From Gammaproteobacteria bacterium (GTDB lineage: Bacteria > Pseudomonadota > Gammaproteobacteria > GCA-001735895), in assembly GCA_009937625.1 (NCBI GenBank), contig JAACFA010000002.1:1-34806 (forward strand): 34,806 bases of DNA, given 5' to 3'. The position numbers and the translations under genes were made by a program. Shown here in pieces: positions 25,509-32,871 of the stretch. The notes under the pieces are model-generated. The model made no database searches. It was not told where the DNA came from and saw only the letters and a program-made list of their open reading frames with translations. Every line of letters starts with the position of its first letter. Position 1 is the first letter of the stretch.

Positions 25509-26821
25509 CGGTCCTCCGGTGCGCAGTCGACGGGTTGCTTGCGGCCGGCGAAGCGTTCCGCCGGGGATGCGCCGAAACGCGCCGCGGCCAGGTCCGCCAG
25601 GTGCTGGCAGGTGACTCGATCGGCGCCGAGGCCCGTGACATAGGCTTCGGTACGTTTTCTGACCATCTGGCGCAGAAATACCGGCACCCGTGACAGGCGT
25701 AACTCGGCGTCTTGGCTCCATCGCGGCGCTTTTTCGGCAGCGTCCGCCAGCGGCTGAAGCGGGTCACCACCCCGGGGCTCGTAGGCACAGAGGTCGTCGT
25801 CGGCCATTAAACTACCCCGACTGGAAAACGCCCTGGCGCGACACCCTCCGCACAGCAGGCGGTACTCGCATACCCCGCATTTACCGCTAAGATCGGGCGC
25901 GCGTAATTGTGCAAATGTCGGTGCCTCTGCCCAAAGTTCGCTAAGCGGAGTTTCGCGGATATTACCGACTTCATGCTGCACGTATGGGCAGGGGGTTACG
26001 GCCCCGCGGTGATTGACTCGCGCATAATGGATACCCGCGATGCAGCCATCGCTTTCGCGCCCGCTGATACGATTCACCGGGGCCTCTGGTCGCAACTGGT
26101 GGGCGACCCGCTTGAAATGGGGAGCGCAACGGGGGCGGACGATCAGGTCGGGGTATCGGGCCTGCGCTTCGACCAGTTCTTGCAGGAAGCGTTCGTAGCG
26201 ATCGGGCTTGAGCATGGCCAGCGACCGCGCCCGTCCGATGCAGACCATGAAAAACACGTTGAGTGCGCGTGCACCGCAAGTGCGGGCAAACTCGATCATC
26301 GCCGGCAATTCATGCGCATTGTCGTCGGTCACCGAGAAATGCAATTGAAAGTCGATTCCGTAGCGTCGACAGCGCTCTATACCGGCCAGTGTTTTTACCC
26401 AGGCTCCCGACTGACCCCGAAACCGATCGTGGTTCCCGGGATCGAGCGAATCGAGACTGATGCCGAAACCCAGCAGGCCGGCCTGCCCCAGCGCCGCAAT
26501 TCGCCGCTCGGTCAGCATCATCGCATTGGTACCGATGACGATCGGTAAATTCAGCGACGAACCGTGGGCGACGATTTCCTCCAGGTCCCTGCGCAGCAGC
26601 GGCTCGCCGCCGGTGAGTACGATCATAGTGCCGTGACCGAGAGCGGCGACGTCGTCGAGCAGCGCCTTGACCCGGGCCGTTTCCATTTCGTCGTCGTCGC
26701 CGTCTCGCAGGGTTTGCGCATCGAGATAACAGTGCGCGCAGGCGAGATTGCAGCGGCGCGTCAAATTGATCGCGAGCAGCGACAGGTCGGGCGCCGGCAC
26801 GGTTCCCGAATCAGAGATCAT
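25505..26821 (-). CDS. Radical SAM/SPASM protein (NirJ/AhbD-like) with C-terminal PCP_red-like domain
   Basis: 438 residues from ATG 26821; this start overlaps the end of the universal stress protein gene by 11 bp. The radical SAM cluster motif is C24-x3-C28-x2-C31 (RRCNLACAHC), followed by GGEPLLRRD. SPASM-type auxiliary cysteines include C315, C318, C324, C327 and C345. The overall pattern resembles the heme-modifying enzymes NirJ, AhbC and AhbD, or related peptide-modifying enzymes. Residues about 366-417 (PRWSQDAELRLSRVPVFLRQ and on) match the PCP_red domain found at the C-terminus of protochlorophyllide reductase subunit B. Likely role: radical chemistry on a tetrapyrrole. The domain fusion is unusual and is the link to the neighbouring five-repeat protein. 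Confidence 0.85.
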   Translation of the reverse strand: MISDSGTVPAPDLSLLAINLTRRCNLACAHCYLDAQTLRDGDDDEMETARVKALLDDVAALGHGTMIVLTGGEPLLRRDLEEIVAHGSSLNLPIVIGTNAMMLTERRIAALGQAGLLGFGISLDSLDPGNHDRFRGQSGAWVKTLAGIERCRRYGIDFQLHFSVTDDNAHELPAMIEFARTCGARALNVFFMVCIGRARSLAMLKPDRYERFLQELVEAQARYPDLIVRPRCAPHFKRVAHQLRPEAPVNRISGRESDGCIAGIHYARVNHRGAVTPCPYVQHEVGNIRETPLSELWAEAPTFAQLRAPDLSGKCGVCEYRLLCGGCRARAFSSRGSLMADDDLCAYEPRGGDPLQPLADAAEKAPRWSQDAELRLSRVPVFLRQMVRKRTEAYVTGLGADRVTCQHLADLAAARFGASPAERFAGRKQPVDCAPEDR

Positions 26822-28991
26822 GTCGCGGATCGCTCGGATCGAGGTGAAAGATGCCGCGCGACTGCCATTCGCGCTTGATCGAGCGCAGCGTGCGTTCATC
26901 GATTTCCTCGAGGCCCTCGCGCCTCGCCCAGGATTCGATTTCCCTGATCAGCATGCCGCGTATCGATTCCGGTGCGCGGTCGATGCGCACGCGCGCCATC
27001 GTCGACCAGCGCATTCCGGTCGTCACGTTGGCCGAGCTTTCGCTGAAAGTATTCAACACCCCCTGGAGAAAATCGAGGTCTATCCGCTGCAGGTCGTTTT
27101 GCCGTGCCAGGGTCGTTACCGCGCGATAGGTCAGGCGCCGGCAGTAACCGGCCGGGACCTCCTCGAGCCGCGCGCGAGCCTCCGCGGTCCAGGGTACTTC
27201 GGTTGAATCTTCCGCGGCCTCGGGCGTGGGAACGGTTTTGCCCGAAAACGGGCACTTGCTCGCCGTTTCGGGCGCCCCGCCCTCATTTTCGCGGTTGAGT
27301 TCGCTCGCCATCGCCGTGCGTGCGCCCTCGAGCCCCTCCTCGACCAGTTCGAGGGTCACGGTCTTGGTACCGCGTTGCCGCGCGAGCGATTCGATACGCT
27401 GCTGGCAGGAGTCGCGCATGAATCCTTCGGGAACCCGCGCCATGCGCGCGAGCGCCTCGGTTTCCCAGTAAAACAACTTGTCAGCGGCAGCGCTAGCAGG
27501 CGCACTCTGTGGTACGCGCCGCTTTTTCGCCGACTCGACAAAGCTGATCACGTGCGCCGACGAAACTTCGTCGGAACTGTCACCCCGCGCCTTTTTCTCG
27601 GCGCGCAAGCGTATATTGTCGCGTACCGCGAGATCCTCGATAGCATTCAGTTCCGCTCGGGCCGCCTCGCTCCACGCGATCCCGGCCATATCGGCATCGC
27701 GCCCGATTTCGCCCGCATCGTAGGCGGCGACGATTTCCGCCATCGATTGCTCGGCACGGCCGGGCATCAGGCTGGCGGTTGCTTCTTCGACGATACGCTC
27801 GGTGACGACCGTATGCCCACGCTCCTGGGCATAACGCAATATGGCGATACGCGCCATGTTCTGTACAAACGAAGGAGCACGCTCGAGCCGGGCCTCGGCT
27901 TCGTTGGTCCAGGATACGTTGACCTCGGCCAGGCGCTCGACCGGGGGGCGATGTTGCCGCTGGCAGAGCCATACCGCGCAGGGCGCCATCCGCAGCAAAT
28001 TCTCCGCGTTGCCGCCGATGTCGAGCGCGTCGTCGGCATGAATACCGAGCTTGCCGATAACCAGCAGCGACGGATCGAGCTCGCGCAGGTAACGCAGTAT
28101 CGCGTCGTATGGTTTGCCGTCGAGTAAATCGGTTACGATCGGCACGCCGAAGTCGTCGGCAATTCGTTTTGCGATCTGCAGGTGCCCTTCATAAATTTTC
28201 GCCAGCCCCGAATCGATGATCTCCTCGTGCAGTTTTTCCTGCTCCTGGAAGCGGAATACCTTGCCGGCTTCTTCCGACAGGACACCGGCGATGCGGTTGA
28301 ATGCGACATAGTGGTAATAAGGATCGAAGGCCGACACGACGTGTAGCGGAACCTGCCATTCCTGCGCCAGTTTCAGCGCTGTCAGCAAGCCGCCATAAGC
28401 CTGCGTCGAGCCGTCGATGGCGACGACGAGCGGGCCGTCGGTAATCGAGCGCTGCGGCGACCTGATGACGAGGGTGTCGATCTCCGACCGGCGCACCACT
28501 CGCTCACAGACGGTACCAATGCAGGAATCGGCCACCGCACCGAGTCCGAGCGCGCCCAGCACCAGTAGATCGTAATTGCCGCTATTGGCCTCGGCGCTCA
28601 TTTGCCGGTAATTCTTGCCTTCGAGAGCACGCCGGACGAAGCGCATACCGGCCGCCCGGCAGGCGCGGTCGACCTGATCCATGTACGAGTCGGCAATGAT
28701 GGAAAGACCGCGCGTGATCAGGTCATCGTGCACGTCGCGTTGCCGTTCGAGTTCCTGTTCCTCGCGAAATTGCTCGGGCAAGCCACCTTCCATCTGGCGG
28801 AAGCGCAGATCGTGCATTTTTGCGGCATAAACGTGGGCCGCGGTTATCCGCGAACCGAACAGGCGCGCCAGCGTGATTGCGTCCTCGGTCCCGCGATTGG
28901 CGTGGTCGGACGAGTCTACCGCGAGCAGAATCTCCCGGTACCGCGGCAGCGGTCTGGTTTCGGTATCGGCTGAATTGAGGCTCGGTTGCAT
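26811..28991 (-). CDS. Tandem universal stress domains fused to five PCP_red-like repeats
   Basis: 726 residues from ATG 28991; an upstream TTG at 29051 would add 20. Two USP domains lie at about 17-177 and 185-345. Both keep the ATP-binding pattern G-x2-G-x9-G (GALGLGAVADSCIGT; GKLGIHADDALDIGG). Five repeats follow at about 358-408, 437-485, 506-556, 599-650 and 660-712. They share the pattern W-x3-A-x2-R-(L/I/M)-x3-P, then hydrophobic/Arg positions, then A-x3-G, which matches PCP_red; repeat 2 is the most divergent. Between repeats 3 and 4 is KCPFSGK, a Cys-Pro pair resembling a heme regulatory motif. No signal peptide, so cytoplasmic. A tetrapyrrole carrier or sensor is inferred, not shown. 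Confidence 0.82.
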   Translation of the reverse strand: MQPSLNSADTETRPLPRYREILLAVDSSDHANRGTEDAITLARLFGSRITAAHVYAAKMHDLRFRQMEGGLPEQFREEQELERQRDVHDDLITRGLSIIADSYMDQVDRACRAAGMRFVRRALEGKNYRQMSAEANSGNYDLLVLGALGLGAVADSCIGTVCERVVRRSEIDTLVIRSPQRSITDGPLVVAIDGSTQAYGGLLTALKLAQEWQVPLHVVSAFDPYYHYVAFNRIAGVLSEEAGKVFRFQEQEKLHEEIIDSGLAKIYEGHLQIAKRIADDFGVPIVTDLLDGKPYDAILRYLRELDPSLLVIGKLGIHADDALDIGGNAENLLRMAPCAVWLCQRQHRPPVERLAEVNVSWTNEAEARLERAPSFVQNMARIAILRYAQERGHTVVTERIVEEATASLMPGRAEQSMAEIVAAYDAGEIGRDADMAGIAWSEAARAELNAIEDLAVRDNIRLRAEKKARGDSSDEVSSAHVISFVESAKKRRVPQSAPASAAADKLFYWETEALARMARVPEGFMRDSCQQRIESLARQRGTKTVTLELVEEGLEGARTAMASELNRENEGGAPETASKCPFSGKTVPTPEAAEDSTEVPWTAEARARLEEVPAGYCRRLTYRAVTTLARQNDLQRIDLDFLQGVLNTFSESSANVTTGMRWSTMARVRIDRAPESIRGMLIREIESWARREGLEEIDERTLRSIKREWQSRGIFHLDPSDPRHDL

Positions 28992-29016
28992 GAATTTATC
29001 CGGGATCTCGATGCAA

Positions 29017-29145
29017 TCAGGAAGCAAGCCAAAAACCGACGAGACAGACAATTACGACCAGATTCACCGCCGCGCCGGCGAGCACGAAGTAGTCGAATCC
29101 GCTCAGATCCGTGAAAGAATTACCCCTGAATTCAAGTAACGACAT
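29017..29145 (-). CDS. 42-residue single-pass membrane peptide, first gene of the PCP_red operon
   Basis: ATG 29145, TGA at 29017-29019, then 25 bp to the universal stress/PCP_red gene. The sequence begins MSLLEFRGNSFTDLSGFDYF and ends in a hydrophobic helix (about residues 19-40: YFVLAGAAVNLVVIVCLVGF). I know no family. The short length, clean helix, operon position and a GTGACA direct repeat 75-91 bp upstream support a real peptide that may tether the cytoplasmic partner to the membrane. No strong ribosome-binding site was seen, so confidence is moderate. Confidence 0.6.
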   Translation of the reverse strand: MSLLEFRGNSFTDLSGFDYFVLAGAAVNLVVIVCLVGFWLAS

Positions 29146-29219
29146 TCGATTACTAGCCCTCCTGACAGTTGTTAAAAATTTTTGATTGGTGAATTAAACA
29201 GCTTAATTACCAAGTGGCA

Positions 29220-29236
29220 GTGACACCGTGGTGACA
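29220..29236. promoter_or_regulatory. GTGACA direct repeat, site C
   Basis: Perfect GTGACA at 29220-29225 and 29231-29236, 11 bp apart. It lies in the divergent gap between the membrane-peptide/USP operon (start 75-91 bp away) and the histidine kinase gene. It ends 12 bp before a plausible -35 of the latter (29248). It could serve both directions. Confidence 0.6.
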
Positions 29237-29247
29237 CGGACAAAGCG

Positions 29248-29277
29248 TTGCGTATTTGCCAAACCACGGGCTAGAAT
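29248..29277 (+). promoter_or_regulatory. Likely sigma-70 promoter of the histidine kinase gene
   Basis: TTGCGT (29248-29253), an 18-bp spacer and TAGAAT (29272-29277), 24 bp before the kinase ATG. Both hexamers are close to consensus. Site C lies immediately upstream. No mapped start supports it. Confidence 0.45.
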
Positions 29278-29301
29278 GGCCGCCCCGGGTAGTCAACCGA
29301 G

Positions 29302-30495
29302 ATGAATAACTCAAGCGAAACAGCTACCGATATTTATAAATTGGCGCTTCAGTCGGCGCCGTCCGGTTTCCTTGTGGTAGATGTCGGCGGAACCATCCAG
29401 TACGCAAATCAAACCCTGGCCGACATGTTCGGCCATGCCCTCGAGGATCTGTTGGGCGAATCTATCGAAATCCTGTTACCCGACCCATTCGTCGCCTCGC
29501 ACCGGGAACATGTCAGAAACTATGCGAAAAACCCGGCGCCGCGGGCAATGGGCTCCGGGCGGGACCTCGAAGGGATCAGCAAGGACAGAAGAAGATTTCC
29601 GGTCGAAGTGGGCTTGCGGCCCGTGCATACCGAGAATGGGCCTGTCGTGGTCGCAACAATTATCGATATCAGCAAGCGCAAGGCCATGGAGGATCGACTG
29701 CGCCAGCACGAAGAAGAGCTCGAGAGACTCGTGGCCGAGCGAACGCAGGAACTCGAACGAGCCCAGCAGGACAAGGAGCGCATGCTCGATCAACTGATTC
29801 AGGCCGAGAAAATGGCAACGATCGGCACACTGGTCAGCGGCATCGGCCACGAAATCAACAACCCCCTTTACGTGTTGCAGGCGACTGCCGAGGCTCTATG
29901 CGCAGAGTCCGATCTGAATCAATGCCACGCATTCGGCGGCAGCATTTTGCGGCAAACAGCACGTATCGCTGAAACCGTAAAAAATCTGTCACGTTACGCC
30001 CAGCCTGGATCGAAGCAAGAACTGGAGTGCGTGAATTTCGACGACGTCATTGCCGATGCTCTGGATCTGGCGCGTCAGTCAGTGCGGGACGATCAGGTCG
30101 AGTTTTTGGTCAACATCGAGCCCACGCCCGGGTTTCTGGCGAGGTTCGAGGAAATCGTACAAGTGGCGTTTAACCTGCTTCGCAACGCGATTCAGGCGAT
30201 TCCGGACAAGGGCAGAATCTATATAAGCTCGGCGCGACAAGGGGACTGGGTTTCATTACAGATTCGCGATAACGGCAAAGGCATCCCCGAAGAAATTTTA
30301 AGCCGGATTTTCGATCCGTTTTTTACCACTAAAGGGCCCGACGAAGGCGAGGGTCTGGGGCTTTATATCGTGCACCAGATTGTCACTCGCTGCGGCGGCA
30401 GCATCGATGCCGAAAACGCGGACAGCGGGGGTGCCCGCTTCGAAATCCGCTTCCCCGTGGCCGGGCAAGGTTCAAACCAGGAGGAGAGTTCATGA
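29302..30495 (+). CDS. PAS-domain sensor histidine kinase
   Basis: 397 residues with no membrane segment, so cytoplasmic. A PAS domain (about 10-128: [20 protein letters not shown], then [13 protein letters not shown]) is followed by a coiled coil (128-170, Glu/Arg-rich). The phospho-acceptor region is [15 protein letters not shown] with H183. The HATPase has N-box [11 protein letters not shown]1 [12 protein letters not shown]-box FDPFFTTK and G2 GLGLYIV. The family resembles NtrB/DctB-type kinases. It stands divergent from the PCP_red operon and its stop overlaps the start of the response regulator gene (ATGA), so they form a pair. The signal is unknown; a PAS in this context could bind heme or FAD, but no ligand residue is assigned. 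Confidence 0.9.
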   Translation: MNNSSETATDIYKLALQSAPSGFLVVDVGGTIQYANQTLADMFGHALEDLLGESIEILLPDPFVASHREHVRNYAKNPAPRAMGSGRDLEGISKDRRRFPVEVGLRPVHTENGPVVVATIIDISKRKAMEDRLRQHEEELERLVAERTQELERAQQDKERMLDQLIQAEKMATIGTLVSGIGHEINNPLYVLQATAEALCAESDLNQCHAFGGSILRQTARIAETVKNLSRYAQPGSKQELECVNFDDVIADALDLARQSVRDDQVEFLVNIEPTPGFLARFEEIVQVAFNLLRNAIQAIPDKGRIYISSARQGDWVSLQIRDNGKGIPEEILSRIFDPFFTTKGPDEGEGLGLYIVHQIVTRCGGSIDAENADSGGARFEIRFPVAGQGSNQEESS

Positions 30496-30878
30496 AAAAC
30501 CACGTATTGATACTGGATGACGAAGCGGAGGTGCGGGACGCTATTCAACTTCAACTCAGAGATACCCGTTACGAGATTCTCTTAGCCGAAAACTTCGAGC
30601 AGGCGATGACCTTGCTGCAGGGCAACGCGGTGACGATCGATGTCATAATCTGCGACGTTCGCATGCCGGGCGTCGATGGTGTCGAGGCAGTTGCCGCTTT
30701 TCAGCGAGAATACCCGACCACGCCCGTGATTGTATTAACCGGTTTTCCCGACGTCGATCTCGCCGTTGATTTCATGAAACAGCAGGACGTCAAGGATTAC
30801 CTGACCAAACCGGTGGAAAAGGAAAAACTGATCGCCGCCGTCGACAAAGCCGTGCAGGAACGCAAGGTATTCGCGTAA
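30492..30878 (+). CDS. Stand-alone response regulator receiver
   Basis: 128 residues, a receiver domain only. The acidic pocket is D9/D10, the phospho-acceptor D55 (VIICDVRMPG), with T83 (VIVLTGF) and K106 (YLTKPVEK). There is no DNA-binding output domain, so it should act through protein contact or phosphotransfer. A good ribosome site (GGAGGAG) lies inside the end of the kinase gene. The obvious output partner is not encoded with it; the PAS/SARP regulator 12 kb away lacks a receiver. Confidence 0.92.
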   Translation: MKNHVLILDDEAEVRDAIQLQLRDTRYEILLAENFEQAMTLLQGNAVTIDVIICDVRMPGVDGVEAVAAFQREYPTTPVIVLTGFPDVDLAVDFMKQQDVKDYLTKPVEKEKLIAAVDKAVQERKVFA

Positions 30879-31439
30879 TTCTCAGGCCAGCGGCGCGCGC
30901 CGCGGCCCGAACCGCTACGCGACGCCGGTACCGGTTAGCAGGAACATCCCGGTATCAAAAGCATCGCCGATGAAAACGGGGGCAACATTAAGCGTGGATA
31001 ATGACTCCGGGATCGAATGATTCGAAGACAAAAACGAGCCGTAAAGGCGTCTGCCAACGAGGATAAAGCAGCAAATATCGACGACTGCCCTGGAGTTACC
31101 GAAGCTGCGTGGCGGACAGGTGTCGACCTGACAGGCTGCGCAAGCATTAAATTTGCAATTCAGTGGCTTGATATCCCCGGCCACCTCTTTGGCAATCGTT
31201 GCTTCTCAATTTTTTTCGAATTACTTTCACCCAAAAACGCCAGGATGATTCATTTTTTTCAAGATTATTGACCTGGATCAATAAAATGCAGGTCGTATTC
31301 AGGGTCTGATTGCAGTTGTAATTTGCTCCCGTTTCGTGACTCTGGTGCCCGGGTCGAGAACCGAATTCGAGCAGGGCCTGGATATTTAATTGATGTGTTG
31401 TTTTTGACCACGCGGATAAAGCTGCCGCCATAGAGAATA
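30879..31439. other. 561-bp intergenic region without a recognisable gene
   Basis: No supported ORF. A perfect 14-bp palindrome (GCGGCGCGCGCCGC) follows the receiver gene at about 30889-30902; it lacks a T-run, so it is only a weak terminator candidate. The second half becomes AT-rich and carries the FNR-like box at 31268, indicating the promoter region of the next gene. Confidence 0.5.
31268..31281 (+). promoter_or_regulatory. FNR/CRP-family-like box upstream of the exported helical protein gene
   Basis: TTGACCTGGATCAA, one base off TTGAT-N4-ATCAA, centred about 165 bp before the start codon at 31440 and followed by AATAAAAT. It differs by one base from the minus-strand box at 23598-23611. 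Confidence 0.5.
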
Positions 31440-32330
31440 ATGATTTCCGATACACATCGAAAGCTGTACCTCGTCTTGCTGTTGCACTCGATCCTCCTGA
31501 TCGCGTTCGCGGTTCTACCCGTGGCCGCCGACGAAAACGCGAAGCGCAGTAGAATCGAGAGCAAGATCTCACTGATACAGAAGTACCTCGAATCGCGCAC
31601 TGCGGCTCAAATTGCCGAGTCTGAATCTGCCGTGGCCAATGACCTGCTTATCCGGACTCGCGAACTGGTCGAACAAGCAATCTCGGACCTTGACGAGGGT
31701 AAGCTCGAGGCCGCGCAAGCGGGCATCGATCAATCGATAAAGCTGTTCACGGCGGCAGCGGAGTCGATCAACCGAAGAAAAAAATCCCGCCAGCTATCCC
31801 TGATCGAAATCGAGTCTGTCCGCGCCGAGATCGACGCGTATCTGGAATCTTATCAAGCCGCCCTTGCCGCCCGTGCGCCCCCCACGAGCGGGCCACTCGA
31901 TCAGGCCAGGTTGGCTGGCATGCTGGTAACGGCCGAAAATCACAGGAGCAACGGTGACATCGAATCCGCCAGGGCGATATTGATCGAGACCAGGGATCTG
32001 GTCGTAGCCGCGTTGGTGGATATTAGAAATAACGAAGTCCTGGTATACCGGGTGGAGTTTCAAACTCCGGCTGACGAGTTTCGATACGAGCAAAATCGCT
32101 ATCTCGAATACGTAACGCTAGGCCAGAATGTGCTGGCCAACGGCGATTTCGACAAAAGCCGAATCCGACTGTTCAAACAACTCAACGACGCCGGAAACCA
32201 GCTCAGTCGCGAAGCAGTCGCGTGGGTGGAAGAAGGGGATTACACTTCGGGGATACACAGCATGCAAGTGGCAATCAAAAAAGTTGCCCAGGGACTTCAA
32301 TTGCTGGGCATTCCGCTGTCAATACAATAA
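31440..32330 (+). CDS. Exported alpha-helical protein of unknown function
   Basis: 296 residues with an N-terminal signal peptide (about 1-31: YLVLLLHSILLIAFAVLPVAADEN). The mature part is almost entirely amphipathic helix rich in Glu, Arg, Ala and Leu (ESKISLIQKYLESRTAAQIA, DLDEGKLEAAQAGIDQSIKL), with a TPR-like repetition of A/G-x-I/L-D positions. No cysteine occurs in the mature protein and no enzyme motif is visible. I do not recognise it. It stands alone behind an FNR-like box and is convergent with aspC, so it may be an oxygen-regulated periplasmic scaffold (inference). The translation start at 31440 precedes a clear signal sequence, but no strong ribosome site was noted. Confidence 0.75.
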   Translation: MISDTHRKLYLVLLLHSILLIAFAVLPVAADENAKRSRIESKISLIQKYLESRTAAQIAESESAVANDLLIRTRELVEQAISDLDEGKLEAAQAGIDQSIKLFTAAAESINRRKKSRQLSLIEIESVRAEIDAYLESYQAALAARAPPTSGPLDQARLAGMLVTAENHRSNGDIESARAILIETRDLVVAALVDIRNNEVLVYRVEFQTPADEFRYEQNRYLEYVTLGQNVLANGDFDKSRIRLFKQLNDAGNQLSREAVAWVEEGDYTSGIHSMQVAIKKVAQGLQLLGIPLSIQ

Positions 32331-32401
32331 TCCGGTTGTCGGCTATCGGGTTGCGTTAAAAAGGTGCCTCCTAATAGAACAGAAAGGTCAGGGATGATCC
32401 A

Positions 32402-32438
32402 TTCTTGATTCTTGTTCTTGTTCTTGTTCTTGTTCTTT
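32402..32438 (+). repeat. Hexanucleotide microsatellite (TTCTTG)n
   Basis: Four perfect TTCTTG units at 32409-32432 with imperfect units at both ends, between the exported protein gene and repeat copy 3. It gives a chance Lys/Asn reading frame on the minus strand that is not a gene. Slippage-prone, but not in a position to control a known gene. Confidence 0.85.
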
Positions 32439-32572
32439 TTCTGATTTTCTGTTTTCGGTAATCTGGTCGGATCTTTCCTTGCCGCCCGTCGAAGCGATTT
32501 ATGGATCTGTTTTCTTGACAGGAGGCGCTTATTTGCAATCACCTGGTTGCAGGTTTCTGCCCCTGATCGATC

Positions 32573-32795
32573 AATTCTTAAGCGTCAGCTTTTCAGGCTC
32601 GATGATCTAAATTCAGGATTTTTGTAATTTCGCGACAGTCTCGAAAACAGCCCTGATTTCTCGCGAAGGCGCCTGGCAAATGGTTCGATATGCGTCCACG
32701 ATGGGGAGCCAAACACAAGAAAAGCCGGTTCGAGCTCACTCGACCGGCTTTTTCTTTTTTGATCCCCAGGACGGATGGATCGGTATTTAAGTCTT
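32573..32795 (+). repeat. Dispersed intergenic repeat, copy 3
   Basis: Aligns with copy 1 over about 170 bp and with copy 2 across the hairpin and downstream tail (CCCCAGGACGGAT then ATCGGTA). Stem 1 is TTCGCGA (32629-32635) with TCGCGAA (32661-32667), 25-nt loop. In copy 1 one C of the right arm is T, which keeps a G-U pair. It is again between convergent genes (exported protein and aspC). Confidence 0.85.
32721..32760 (+). terminator. Bidirectional intrinsic terminator-like hairpin within repeat copy 3
   Basis: AAAGCCGGT and CGAG pair with CTCG and ACCGGCTTT around a CTCA loop, with one bulged T, followed by TTTTTCTTTTTT. On the minus strand the hairpin is followed by a shorter T-run, so it can stop both the exported-protein transcript and the aspC transcript. 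Copies 1 and 2 keep the same shape with changed bases. Confidence 0.7.
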
Positions 32796-32871
32796 TGCGC
32801 TATCCCCCGCCCGCGGCTGGCTGATGGCGATCGCGCCAGTACAGGGGCTTTGACGACGCCAGGCAGGCTTC

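Noticed and set aside
31017-31271. 84-codon plus-strand ORF after the receiver gene
   Set aside because: No ribosome site, no domain, and it runs into the FNR-like box region.
32297-32542. Minus-strand ORF with a Lys/Asn repeat
   Set aside because: It is the translation of the TTCTTG microsatellite.
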